Assembly (NCBI RefSeq): GCF_000514815.1
Contig: NZ_AZWQ01000016.1
Location: 58,489-122,488, forward strand
Direction: 5' to 3'
Length of the DNA stretch: 64,000 nucleotides
Origin: Salinispora fenicalii
GTDB lineage: Bacteria; Actinomycetota; Actinomycetes; Mycobacteriales; Micromonosporaceae
The notes below the pieces were generated by a model that made no database searches, was not told the origin of the DNA, and was given only the letters and a program-made list of their open reading frames with translations. Both the position numbers and the translations under genes were made by a program. How positions within the stretch are numbered: position 1 is the first letter of the stretch; each line of letters starts with the position of its first letter. Of this stretch, positions 18,426 through 27,167 are shown piece by piece.

Positions 18426-18923
18426 CTATCCGCGCACCGGTTTCGCCCGGTCGGCGGCGGCCCGCTCGGCCCGGCGCCGCTGGCGCAGACGGTCCATGAA
18501 GTAGTCCGCGTTCAGCCAGTAGAACTCCAGCCAGATGTTGTCCGGATCGCGCAACCAGATGCCGTAGCCGGCCTCCAGGAACAGCTCGCGGACACCGGAG
18601 TGGGCGGCCCCGACGGCATCAAGGTGCGCTGCCCACCGGTCGAGATCGATCCGCTCGGGCACGTGGTAGCCGAGGTGGTGCAGGCCAACCCGGCGCTCAT
18701 CGAAGGGCTCCGGATCAGCCTCGGCGGCCTGTCCGAGGACGATGGCGGCCAGCGACTGCCGGTGCACCAGCGTCCGGAAGGTGAACCCGGACTCGGCTGG
18801 CGTGGCGTCTCGAACGACGGTGAAGTCCATGACCCGGCAGTACCACTCGGTGCTGCGGTCCAGATCGCGCACGGTCAGATTGACGTGGGTGCTGCCGTTG
18901 AGTTTGGGCACAGGAAGCATCAT
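18426..18923 (-). CDS. VOC-superfamily (glyoxalase-fold) protein with metal ligands
   Basis: About 165 residues with two beta-alpha-beta-beta-beta halves. The likely metal ligands are His in STHVNLTVRDLD, His in LHHLGYHV and Glu in WLEFYW, the type I dioxygenase/glyoxalase pattern. The start is one of two adjacent ATGs (18923, 18920) with no good ribosome site, so initiation may be close to leaderless. It probably forms a transcript with the FAD oxidase downstream. It may be a ring-modifying enzyme or a resistance protein that binds the product; the sequence does not decide. Confidence 0.8.
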   Translation of the reverse strand: MMLPVPKLNGSTHVNLTVRDLDRSTEWYCRVMDFTVVRDATPAESGFTFRTLVHRQSLAAIVLGQAAEADPEPFDERRVGLHHLGYHVPERIDLDRWAAHLDAVGAAHSGVRELFLEAGYGIWLRDPDNIWLEFYWLNADYFMDRLRQRRRAERAAADRAKPVRG

Positions 18924-19035
18924 AGGCGCTTGAGTCGTATCTTGGGTGTAGCGTGTTGTCATTAGGACCGGTAGCGTGTCCTCACCTGGCAGCGTGGCCG
19001 CCGGTACCGGCCGGAACGGATGTGAGGAACCGGGC
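18924..19035. promoter_or_regulatory. Divergent promoter region
   Basis: This 112-base gap separates the VOC-oxidase transcript from the rightward five-gene tailoring operon. It contains GTGTTGTC (18953-18960), whose complement GACAACAC is a variant of the shared ACACAAC-type motif. The rightward gene has TGAGGAAC at 19023-19030 as ribosome site. Promoter hexamers are not clear. Confidence 0.35.
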
Positions 19036-20412
19036 ATGCATCTGAACGTGTTCACCCAGTGCTCTCCGGCACCCCAGTTCAAAGGCATGTGGAAGGTCCC
19101 GGGCGACCGGACGGCGACCGGATACCGTTCGCTGGAGTACTGGATGGCGCGGGCCCGACAGCTGGAAGCGGCCTGCGTCGACGCGCTCTTCTTCGCGGAC
19201 ATCCACGGCGTCTACGACGTGTACCGAGGGTCCTGGGCCCCAGCGGTACGGCACGCGGTGCAGATTCCCTCGATCGACCCGGCCCTGCTGCTGCCCGCGC
19301 TCGCAGCCACCACGCGGCACCTCGGCTTCGCAGTCACCTACTCCACCACCTACCACCCCCCGTTCGAGTGCGCCCGGCTCTTCTCCTCACTGGACCACCT
19401 GACCGGCGGCCGGGTCGGCTGGAACATCGTCACCTCCTACCTGCGCTCGGCCACCGCCAACGGCCTCGGCGACTACCTGGACCATGACGAGCGCTACGAC
19501 CGCGCCGACGAGTACGTCCGGGTGACGCGGGCCCTCTGGGAGGAGAGCTGGGATGCCGATGCGGTGGTGCGGGACGCCGAGCGCGACACCTTCACCGACC
19601 CGACCCGGGTCCACGAGATCGACCATCACGGCCGGTGGTTCTCGGTACGTGGTCCGCACCAGTGCGAACCATCACCCCAACGCACCCCGGTGCTCTACCA
19701 GGCCGGCTCGTCACCGCGAGGGGTCGAGTTCGCCGCCCGGCACGCCGAGGTGGTCTTCCTGACCCTGGCCGACCCCACGACGGGCGCCGAGCCGGTGGCC
19801 GACCTGCGCGCCACCGCCGCCCGGCATGGCCGGGACCCACGCGCGGTGAAGGCGTTGCAGGGAACCATGGTGATGGTCGGCCGGGACCGCGCGGAGGCGA
19901 AAGCTCGGGCCGAGGCGTACAACACGCTGTGGAGCAGCGAGGGGCAGCTGGCCAAGTGGTGCGGCTGGATGGACATCGACCTCTCCGCCTTCCCCGACGA
20001 CAGCCCGGTCGACGAGATCCGCAGCCAGGCCAGCCACTCCTTCCTCGGCTTCCTTCGCAGACTGACCCCGGACCGAAACTGGACGGTGCGCGACGTGAAG
20101 TACCTCGTCTCCCGACCCCGTCGGCCCCGGGTCGATGCCCCGGTGACCCTGTTCGGCACTCCTGAGCAGGTCGCCGACCGGATGGAACAGTGGCTCGAGG
20201 TCGCCGACGTGGACGGGTTCAACCTCATCCCGTGCCCCCCGTCGAGCGGGGTGGACGACATCTGCGACCTGCTGATCCCCGAGCTGCAACGACGGGGCCT
20301 GTTCCGCACCGCCTACGACCCGCTGGAGAGCACCCTGCGGGAACGGTACTTCGGCCCCGGTAGCCGCACCTACTCCGACCCGGCCCGCGCCGAGGCCACC
20401 CGGGAAGGCTGA
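19036..20412 (+). CDS. Flavin-dependent monooxygenase of the NtaA/SnaA/DszA family
   Basis: 458 residues from the ATG at 19036, chosen for the TGAGGAAC ribosome site and because MHLNVFTQ is the normal family N-terminus; a further 20 codons upstream are probably untranslated. Signatures are FADIHGVYDVYRGS, HLTGGRVGWNIVTS and LYQAGSSPRG, typical of reduced-FMN-using monooxygenases such as SnaA and DszA. These act with a separate flavin reductase; the one at 53.1 kb is the only candidate visible. The family hydroxylates or oxidatively cleaves carbon next to N or S. First gene of a five-gene operon. Confidence 0.88.
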   Translation: MHLNVFTQCSPAPQFKGMWKVPGDRTATGYRSLEYWMARARQLEAACVDALFFADIHGVYDVYRGSWAPAVRHAVQIPSIDPALLLPALAATTRHLGFAVTYSTTYHPPFECARLFSSLDHLTGGRVGWNIVTSYLRSATANGLGDYLDHDERYDRADEYVRVTRALWEESWDADAVVRDAERDTFTDPTRVHEIDHHGRWFSVRGPHQCEPSPQRTPVLYQAGSSPRGVEFAARHAEVVFLTLADPTTGAEPVADLRATAARHGRDPRAVKALQGTMVMVGRDRAEAKARAEAYNTLWSSEGQLAKWCGWMDIDLSAFPDDSPVDEIRSQASHSFLGFLRRLTPDRNWTVRDVKYLVSRPRRPRVDAPVTLFGTPEQVADRMEQWLEVADVDGFNLIPCPPSSGVDDICDLLIPELQRRGLFRTAYDPLESTLRERYFGPGSRTYSDPARAEATREG

Positions 20413-20416
20413 GCAG

Positions 20417-21559
20417 ATGGACCTGCGTGACACCGAAGATCAGGCCGCCTTCCGCACCGAGCTACGGGCCTGGCTCGCCGTCCAGGTGCCCCGATTCGCC
20501 GTGGACGGCTCCGGAACAACACCCGGCTGGACGAAGGCGCTGCACACCGCCGGCTACACCGGACTGACCTGGCCCACGCGGTACGGCGGACGCGGCCTGT
20601 CCCCCACCTACCAGGGCATCTACGCCGAGGAGAGTGCCCTCGCCGAGGCGCCGGACCACATCAACGTCATCGGCCTCGGGATGGTCGGACCGACCATCGT
20701 CGAGCACGGCACGCCGCAGCAGCAGATCCGCTTCCTGGAACCCATCCTCTCCGGCGAGATGGTCTTCTGCCAAGGGTTCTCCGAGCCAGACGCCGGCTCC
20801 GACCTCGCCGCCGTTCGCACCCGGGCGGTGGCCACCACCGGTGGCTGGCGGGTCACCGGCGAGAAGGTCTGGTCGTCCTATGCCCACCAGGCCGACTGGT
20901 GTCTGCTGCTGGCCCGTACCCAACCGGGCTCCGAACGACACCCGGGGCTGACCTGCCTGCTGGTCGACATGCGCTCACCCGGCGTCCAGGTACTACCGCT
21001 GCGGCAGAACACCGGCGACAGCGACTTCAACCAGATCGTACTCACCGACGCGTTCGTGCCGACCGACTGCGTCCTCGGCCCGGTCGGCGAGGGCTGGCAA
21101 ATCGCGATGACCACACTCGCACACGAACGGGGCACGTTCGGCATCACGCTGACCGCCCGGCTCAGCGTCGAGTTCGGCCGGCTGGTGCGGACCGTACGCG
21201 AGCTCGGGCTCACCGGCGATCCGACGGTCCGAGCCGAGATCGCCGACCTGCACGTGCACCTTCAGGGCCTGCGTTGGACCGGCTACCGGGCGATGAGCAT
21301 GCTGAACCGCACCGGCAGGCCCGGGCCGGAGAGTTCGATTCTCAAACTGCACTGGTCGGTGACCAACCAGCGGCTGGCGGCGTTCGCGCTGCGGCTGCTG
21401 GGCCCGGCCGGCATCCTGGACAGCCCGGACAGCTCCGCCGCCGGCCACTGGCAACACCTGCGGCTGCGCAGTCGGGCCAATTCAATCGAGGGCGGCACCT
21501 CGGAGATCCTGCGCGGCATCATCGCCGAGCGTGTCCTCGGCCTTCCCCGAACCCGGTGA
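20417..21559 (+). CDS. Acyl-CoA dehydrogenase (catalytic subunit type)
   Basis: A 380-residue full-length acyl-CoA dehydrogenase. It contains FSEPDAGSDLA, WRVTGEKVWSSYA and the C-terminal RANSIEGGTSEILRG, whose Glu is the expected catalytic base position. It begins four bases after the monooxygenase stop and is followed by a second, more divergent dehydrogenase. Such tandem pairs often form heteromers in which only one subunit is catalytic. It should introduce an alpha,beta-double bond into an acyl-CoA or acyl carrier thioester. Confidence 0.9.
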   Translation: MDLRDTEDQAAFRTELRAWLAVQVPRFAVDGSGTTPGWTKALHTAGYTGLTWPTRYGGRGLSPTYQGIYAEESALAEAPDHINVIGLGMVGPTIVEHGTPQQQIRFLEPILSGEMVFCQGFSEPDAGSDLAAVRTRAVATTGGWRVTGEKVWSSYAHQADWCLLLARTQPGSERHPGLTCLLVDMRSPGVQVLPLRQNTGDSDFNQIVLTDAFVPTDCVLGPVGEGWQIAMTTLAHERGTFGITLTARLSVEFGRLVRTVRELGLTGDPTVRAEIADLHVHLQGLRWTGYRAMSMLNRTGRPGPESSILKLHWSVTNQRLAAFALRLLGPAGILDSPDSSAAGHWQHLRLRSRANSIEGGTSEILRGIIAERVLGLPRTR

Positions 21560-21583
21560 CCCTGCGGCGGAAAGGACTCTCGG

Positions 21584-22651
21584 ATGGACTTCGCCCTCAC
21601 CGACGAGCAGCGTGACCTGCAGGTTGCTGCCGCGCGCTACCTCGCGGACCGGTACCCACCGGACCGGATCGCGGCGCTCGCCGACGCCGCCGTCGGGGAT
21701 CCCGACGCCTGGCCGGAGCTGCGCCGGCAGGGCTGGTGTGACCCCGAGTTGGGCATGGTGGAGAAGGGACTGTTGGCCCAGGAGAACGGCTACGCCCTCC
21801 ACCCGACCGCGTGGTGGAGCACGGTGGGGCTGGCCCAACCCGTGCACCGCGCGGCCGGCGCCGCCATGCCACCCGGACCGCTCACTCTGGCCTGGCAGGA
21901 CGAGGCCGGGACCGACGGCGGGTGCCGGGCGGCTCCCGCCTACGGCGGCGGTTGGCGACTAACCGGCACCCGGTGTCTGGTCACCGACGTAGCCGAGGTG
22001 TCCGGTGTGCTGGTCGCCGCGGACACTCCCGACGGCCTGGCACTGTTCGCGGTAACGATGCCCGCCGACGGCATGACCGTCACCCCGCAGCCCACCCTCG
22101 ACCGGCTGCGCCGCACCGCTCGGCTGCGATTCGCCGACACACCGGCCGAGCTGTTGGTGACCGCGGACACCGGGCGCCAGGTGCTGGCCGCCGCCCGCCG
22201 ACACGGCGGTACCCTGCTGGCCTGCGAGGCGGTCGGGGTGGCCCGGCGGGCCCTGGACCTGGCCCGACGGCACGCCGGGCAGCGGGTGCAGTTCGGTCGC
22301 CCGATCGGTGCGTACCAGGCGGTGGCGCACCAACTCGCCGACAGCTATGTCGCGGTCGAGCTGGCCACCTCGCTGTCGCTGCGGGCTGCGTGGTTGGTCG
22401 GTGCCGCCGACCGCGGTGCCGCCGACGAGGCGGAGGTGGGCCCGGCGTACGCCGAGGCCGTGGTCGCGGCCCGCGAGGCGGCGGTGCGGGCCTGCGAGAC
22501 CGCCCTCCAAGTCACCGGAGGGCTCGGCGCGACCTGGGAGTATCCGCTGCACTGGTGGTACCGCCGCGCGCTCTGGCTGGACTGCTTCGACCTTCCCACC
22601 GCCGCGCACCTCGCCACGCTCGCCCGTCAGGTGCTGGCCGCACCCGCCTGA
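21584..22651 (+). CDS. Acyl-CoA dehydrogenase, second subunit type
   Basis: 355 residues with the acyl-CoA dehydrogenase fold: MDFALTDEQRDLQ at the N-terminus, QFGRPIGAYQAVAHQLAD and ALQVTGGLGATWEY near the C-terminus. It lacks the GGTSEI segment of the preceding gene product, which is typical of the non-catalytic partner in alpha2beta2 enzymes. The gene lies 24 bases after the first dehydrogenase with its own ribosome site. The pair probably acts on a thioester made by the AMP ligase two genes downstream. Confidence 0.85.
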   Translation: MDFALTDEQRDLQVAAARYLADRYPPDRIAALADAAVGDPDAWPELRRQGWCDPELGMVEKGLLAQENGYALHPTAWWSTVGLAQPVHRAAGAAMPPGPLTLAWQDEAGTDGGCRAAPAYGGGWRLTGTRCLVTDVAEVSGVLVAADTPDGLALFAVTMPADGMTVTPQPTLDRLRRTARLRFADTPAELLVTADTGRQVLAAARRHGGTLLACEAVGVARRALDLARRHAGQRVQFGRPIGAYQAVAHQLADSYVAVELATSLSLRAAWLVGAADRGAADEAEVGPAYAEAVVAAREAAVRACETALQVTGGLGATWEYPLHWWYRRALWLDCFDLPTAAHLATLARQVLAAPA

Positions 22652-22671
22652 CCCACCGACAAGGAGCCGTG

Positions 22672-23697
22672 ATGCTGACGAGACGACGCCCCAGGATCGA
22701 CGTACCGGCCATCCTGCGGCTCATGGAGGTCGGCGACTACCTGCTGCCGTACACGATCCGGGCGGTCTGCCTGCTGGGGGTGGCCGACCACCTGACGCAG
22801 GGGCCGCGCCCCGTCGCCGAGCTGGCCCGGGCCGTCGGGGCGGACGAGCCCGCACTGACCAAGGCGCTGCGCTACCTGGCCACCCGCGACCTGTTCGCCG
22901 AGGTGGCCCCGGGGGAGTTCGGCTTGACCCCGATGGCCGACCTGCTGCGGGCTGACCACCCGTACTCCGCCCGGGACATCTTCCTCTCCCCCGTGGCCTG
23001 TACCCGGGCCATGGAGGGTCTGGACCACACGCTGCGCACCGGCGAGGGCGCGTTCGATGCCGTGCACGGCATCGGGATGTGGGAGCACTTCCGCGGCAAC
23101 CCGACCGACGGCGCGGCCTTCGACAAAGTGATGAGTGGGGTCACCGGGATGGAGCTACAGGCCATCCTGCGCGCCACGACCTGGTCGCGGTTCGGCACGG
23201 TGGTGGACGTCGGTGGCGGGAACGGCCGCTTCCTCGGCGACCTGCTGGCGCGCTACCCGACGATGCGTGGGGTGCTGTTCGACCTGCCTACGGTGGTCGC
23301 GAACGCGCCCACGACGTTCGCCGGGGCCGGGGTGGCCGACCGCGTCCGGATCGTTGCCGGCAGCTTCCTCAGCGACAACATTCCGCCGGGCGGCGACGCG
23401 TACGTGCTCAAGCGGATCCTCTACAGCTGGCACGACGACGTCGCCACCGACGTACTCAGACGCATCCGGGCCGCCATGGCCGACGACGGTCGGGTGTTCA
23501 TCCTCGAAGCCGGCCGGCCGACCGAGGAGGAGACCAGCCCGTTAGCCCGCCGGATGGACATGCTGATGTTGACCCTGAGCGCCGGCGGCGCACGCGGCCT
23601 CGACGAGCAGCGGGCCCTGCTGGCCGGCGCCGGTCTGGAGCTGGTCAGCGCCACGCCCACGGTGATGTTCCCGGTTATCGAGGCCCGTCCGGTATGA
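22672..23697 (+). CDS. Class I O-methyltransferase (COMT/DnrK-type family)
   Basis: 341 residues with an N-terminal winged-helix dimerisation domain (about 1-100) and a SAM domain with VVDVGGGNGRFLGDLL and FDLPTVV. The position of the catalytic His in plant-type enzymes (LHDW) reads LKRILYSWHDD here, with Tyr replacing His. DnrK-type antibiotic methyltransferases also lack this His, so activity is still possible. It starts at ATG 22672 behind AAGGAG and overlaps the next gene (ATGA). Likely a hydroxyl methylation of the product or its acyl part. Confidence 0.85.
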   Translation: MLTRRRPRIDVPAILRLMEVGDYLLPYTIRAVCLLGVADHLTQGPRPVAELARAVGADEPALTKALRYLATRDLFAEVAPGEFGLTPMADLLRADHPYSARDIFLSPVACTRAMEGLDHTLRTGEGAFDAVHGIGMWEHFRGNPTDGAAFDKVMSGVTGMELQAILRATTWSRFGTVVDVGGGNGRFLGDLLARYPTMRGVLFDLPTVVANAPTTFAGAGVADRVRIVAGSFLSDNIPPGGDAYVLKRILYSWHDDVATDVLRRIRAAMADDGRVFILEAGRPTEEETSPLARRMDMLMLTLSAGGARGLDEQRALLAGAGLELVSATPTVMFPVIEARPV

Positions 23698-25325
23698 CCC
23701 ACCTACTGTCCTGGCTAGCTGAGCCGAGGTCCGACCGGGGCATCCGGTTCGCCCGCCCGGACGGCGACTGGGACCGGTGGTCGTACGACGAGTTGGCCGG
23801 ACTGGCCCACGCGTACGCCGCCGGCCTCATCGCCCGCGGGGTTCGCCCGGGCGACGTGGTCACGGTGGTGCTGCCGAGCGGACCGGCGTTCGTCGGCGCA
23901 CTGTTCGGAACGCTGCTGGCCGGAGCGACGGCGGCACCGCTGGCACCGGCCGCCACCTTCGGCGACCCGGACCGGTACGCCGAACACGTCACCTCCGCGC
24001 TGGCCGCGGCCCGTCCCCGGCTGGTCGTGGTTGACGCTGCGGCCGGTACGGCGGTGACGCCGCTGGCCCGCCGGGCGGGGGTGCCCACAGTCGAGGCGGA
24101 GGATGTTCGCGCCGAGTCGCTGGGAGCGCACCGGCGCGCACCGGCACGGTTGGCGCTGGTGCAGTTCACCTCTGGGACCACCGGCAACGTCCACGGTGTG
24201 CGGGTTCCGTATGCGGCGTTGGAGGAGAACATCGGCGCGATCCGGCGCTGGTTGGAGATGACCCCGGAGGACGCCACCGCCTCCTGGCTTCCGGTGCACC
24301 ACGACATGGGGCTGGTCGGCTGTCTGCTGGCGCCGGTCGTCACGGGCGCCGACCTGTGGCTGCTGTCACCGGCGGACTTCGTCCGGCAGCCCACCCGGTA
24401 CCTGGCATGCTTCGGCCGGCTCGGCGCCCGGTTGTCCGCGATGCCGGGCTTCGGGCTGGCCCACGTGCTCCGCCGGGTACGCCCCGAGCAGCTGGCCGGG
24501 ATGGACTTCCACCGCTGGCGGGCGGTGATCGTGGGCGCCGAGCGGGTCCTGCCCGACGTACTGGACCGGTTCGCCGCGCTACTCGCCCCGCAGGGTCTAC
24601 GGCGGGACGCGCTCCTGCCGGCGTACGGCTTGGCCGAGGCGACGCTGGCGGTGACCGGGGTGCCGCTGCGCACCGGCTGGCGCCAGTCCACAGGTCCGGA
24701 GGGGGTGCCGGTGGTCGGGTGTGGTGTGCCGTTGGCCGGTTCCCGGGTGACGATCGTCGACGACGACGGGCAGCGGACCGACGAGGGTGTACCGGGTGAG
24801 ATCGTGGTCGACGGAACGGGGGTCGCCGACGGCTATGTGGGGGCCGCCGGATTCCGGGCGACGACCTTCGCCGGCGGCGCTCTTCGCACCGGCGACGCCG
24901 GCTTCGTTCGGGGCGGGGAACTGTTCGTCCTGGGTCGGATGGGTGACAGCCTGAAGATCCGCGGTCGCGCCATCCTCGCCGAGGACCTGGACGCTGTGCT
25001 TTGCGGGGCGCTGGCGGTGCCGCCCAGCCGGTTGGCCACCGTACTCGGGCTGCGAGCCGGTACGCCCACCGCGGTGGTGTATCTGGAACATCCGCGGCAG
25101 GAGTGGCTGCCCCGGATCCCCGCGCTGCTGCGCCCGCTGGTCGGCGACGCGACGGTGGTCACGGTGCCGGTGCCCGCCGGTGGGGTGCCTCGGACCACCA
25201 GTGGCAAGCCGAAGCGCCGCCTGCTGTGGCACCGACACACCGGTTCCAACGCGGCAGGAGTGACGTCGGCCGGGGATCAGGCCCCGCCAGTAGGGCCAAT
25301 CAGGAGTGGCGGAGGATGCGGCTGA
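23694..25325 (+). CDS. Acyl-AMP ligase of the FAAL/FadD32 type
   Basis: 543 residues starting at the ATG that overlaps the methyltransferase stop. The AMP-binding loop is FTSGTTGNVHG, followed by ASWLPVHHDMGLVG, a hallmark of fatty-acyl-AMP ligases, then PAYGLAEATLAV and RTTSGKPKRR with the final Lys. Such enzymes load acyl chains directly on carrier proteins. It may load a fatty or polyene acid on one of the free carriers. The last 26 bases overlap the converging thioesterase gene. Confidence 0.85.
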   Translation: MTHLLSWLAEPRSDRGIRFARPDGDWDRWSYDELAGLAHAYAAGLIARGVRPGDVVTVVLPSGPAFVGALFGTLLAGATAAPLAPAATFGDPDRYAEHVTSALAAARPRLVVVDAAAGTAVTPLARRAGVPTVEAEDVRAESLGAHRRAPARLALVQFTSGTTGNVHGVRVPYAALEENIGAIRRWLEMTPEDATASWLPVHHDMGLVGCLLAPVVTGADLWLLSPADFVRQPTRYLACFGRLGARLSAMPGFGLAHVLRRVRPEQLAGMDFHRWRAVIVGAERVLPDVLDRFAALLAPQGLRRDALLPAYGLAEATLAVTGVPLRTGWRQSTGPEGVPVVGCGVPLAGSRVTIVDDDGQRTDEGVPGEIVVDGTGVADGYVGAAGFRATTFAGGALRTGDAGFVRGGELFVLGRMGDSLKIRGRAILAEDLDAVLCGALAVPPSRLATVLGLRAGTPTAVVYLEHPRQEWLPRIPALLRPLVGDATVVTVPVPAGGVPRTTSGKPKRRLLWHRHTGSNAAGVTSAGDQAPPVGPIRSGGGCG

Positions 25326-26043
25326 TGCCGGCCAGCACCTTGCCACGCTGCGGCACCAGATAGAAGTGATTGCCGTCGAAGACGGTGAGGTCGAAGGCGC
25401 TCTGGGTGTAGTCCGCCCAGGCCGCCACCTCGTTGACCGGAGCCTCGGGATCGGCGTCGCCGACCAGGGCGGAGATCGGTGTCCGCAGTACTCCCTCGGA
25501 GGGACGGTAGCTCTCAATCAGCTGGTAGTCCGCCCGTAGCGTCGGCATCAGCGCCGACCGCAGCTGCGGGTTGTCCAGGGCCTCCCGATCGGTGCCGCCG
25601 AGCCGGCGCAGCTCCGCCCAGAGAACGTCGTCCGGGCCGAGGTGCTTGCTGCCCGGCCGGTGGTAGCGCGGTGCGGGACGGCCGGAGACGAACAGGTGCG
25701 CCAGGGGCAGCTCCAGTCGGTGGGCGACCTCGTAGGCCACGGCGGCGCCCATGCTGTGGCCGAACAGGGCAAGCGGCAGGTCGCGGCGGGGGGCGAGCAC
25801 CGCGGCGACCAGGTCGGCCAGGACGCCCATGGACACCACCAAAGGCTCGGCGACCCGGTCGAGCCGACCCGGGTACTGCACCGCGAGCAGCTCGATGTCG
25901 TCCGGAAGCTCGGCCGGCCAGGCACGGTAGAACGGCGCGCTGCCGGTGGCGTGTGGGAAGCAGACCAACCGAATCCGCGCCGTTGGACGCGGCCGGTAGC
26001 AGCGCAGCCACCGCCGGGGGGTCACGTCGACCGCGCCCATCAA
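25300..26043 (-). CDS. Type II thioesterase
   Basis: 247 residues of the RifR/GrsT-type editing thioesterase family. It has CFPHATGSAPFY near residue 28, the nucleophile Ser97 in FGHSMGAA, an Asp in LVGDADPEAPV and His in DGNHFYL. It is the last cistron of the 40-25 kb NRPS operon, overlapping the reductase gene by four bases. It normally clears mis-primed carrier domains. Because the terminal TE domain of this assembly line lacks its Ser, this enzyme might also release the product. Confidence 0.9.
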   Translation of the reverse strand: MMGAVDVTPRRWLRCYRPRPTARIRLVCFPHATGSAPFYRAWPAELPDDIELLAVQYPGRLDRVAEPLVVSMGVLADLVAAVLAPRRDLPLALFGHSMGAAVAYEVAHRLELPLAHLFVSGRPAPRYHRPGSKHLGPDDVLWAELRRLGGTDREALDNPQLRSALMPTLRADYQLIESYRPSEGVLRTPISALVGDADPEAPVNEVAAWADYTQSAFDLTVFDGNHFYLVPQRGKVLAGISRILRHS

Positions 26044-27167
26044 CTCACCGCCGCGTCGCCGGCGGCCGCGAGCGCCTTCAGGTCATCGACGCCGAGCATC
26101 CGGGGCGCGTCCGCCGTCAGCAAGTCAGGCGGGCCCAGGATCACCGTCAGCTCCTGCCAGAGCTGGCAGAGGGTGAGGTGGTACTGGCCCTGCCGCAGCG
26201 GGTCCTCACCGCGCTCGACGGTGTCCCGTAGCACCCGCAGTGCCCGTCGTACGCCCTCCGGCCAGGTGGTGCCGAAGACAGTGTCGTAGTGCGGCACCTC
26301 GGTCGGGCCGAATACGATCGCGCTGGGGGTGCTGGTGTCGCGCATCCCGGCGAAATGCGGGTCGGCGCCGATCCCCGCGACTTCCCGCGGGAAGTCGGGA
26401 CGCGCCGTCCACACCGTCGGACCGTGGGTACCGACCAGGGACAGGTTGCCGGCTTCGGTGCCGATGGTGACCCGGTGCATGAGGTGCGCGTAGTTGTCCG
26501 GGTCGGCCGGATCCATCTGGTTCTGTACCCGGAGAGTGATCGGCACACCGGCCAGCACCCCGTCGAGGCCACGGAACGGCAGGTCCAGGCCGGTCGCGCC
26601 GGTCACCGCCGCCGGCAGCGGGGGCAGATCGGTGAACCGCCAGGGCCGCACCCCACCGAGGGCCTGGCCAAGCAGGTCCAGCAGCGAGTACGCCAGCTGA
26701 AAGCCGCATGCCGCGTCGATGTATCGGGCCGGCTGTCGGCGCAGCAGTTCACGGGCCGCGCCCAGGAAACGGCGTACCGGCGTGATGTGCCGGTAGAACG
26801 GGTTGAGTTGGTAGACCACCGCGTGCTTGCGGGCGTGCCGGAGGCAGCGGGCCAACTCGTCGTGGTGCAGTGGGTGCTCCTGGAGCACGTGGATGCCCCG
26901 TGCCATCAGCTCCATCGCCAGCTCGGAACCCCGCCCGCCGAGCAGCCCTCCACGGATCACCACGCAGGCGATGTCGATGTCGTCCGGCAGCTGGTCGACG
27001 CCGGTGTACAGCGGCACTCCGTAGTGCTCGGCGCAGACCCGGGACCGGTTGCTGCCGCTGGCGAGGACACCAGCGAGGTGGAAACCCGGATCGGCCTGAC
27101 GGAACGATTCCAGATAGACCTGACCGAACCGCGTGCCGCAGACGACCACGCGGGTGGGGCGGTTCAT
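26040..27167 (-). CDS. Thiazolinyl imine reductase (PchG/Irp3/YbtU family)
   Basis: 375 residues. The N-terminal VVVCGTRFGQVYLESF is the characteristic NADPH-binding segment of this family, and LQEHPLHHDEL and YQLNPFYRHI match the active-site region of Irp3. The family reduces one thiazoline ring to thiazolidine on the assembly line during yersiniabactin and pyochelin synthesis. It overlaps both neighbours by four bases in the NRPS operon. It predicts at least one thiazolidine in the product, which would then offer an NH for methylation by the MT domain. Confidence 0.92.
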   Translation of the reverse strand: MNRPTRVVVCGTRFGQVYLESFRQADPGFHLAGVLASGSNRSRVCAEHYGVPLYTGVDQLPDDIDIACVVIRGGLLGGRGSELAMELMARGIHVLQEHPLHHDELARCLRHARKHAVVYQLNPFYRHITPVRRFLGAARELLRRQPARYIDAACGFQLAYSLLDLLGQALGGVRPWRFTDLPPLPAAVTGATGLDLPFRGLDGVLAGVPITLRVQNQMDPADPDNYAHLMHRVTIGTEAGNLSLVGTHGPTVWTARPDFPREVAGIGADPHFAGMRDTSTPSAIVFGPTEVPHYDTVFGTTWPEGVRRALRVLRDTVERGEDPLRQGQYHLTLCQLWQELTVILGPPDLLTADAPRMLGVDDLKALAAAGDAAVS

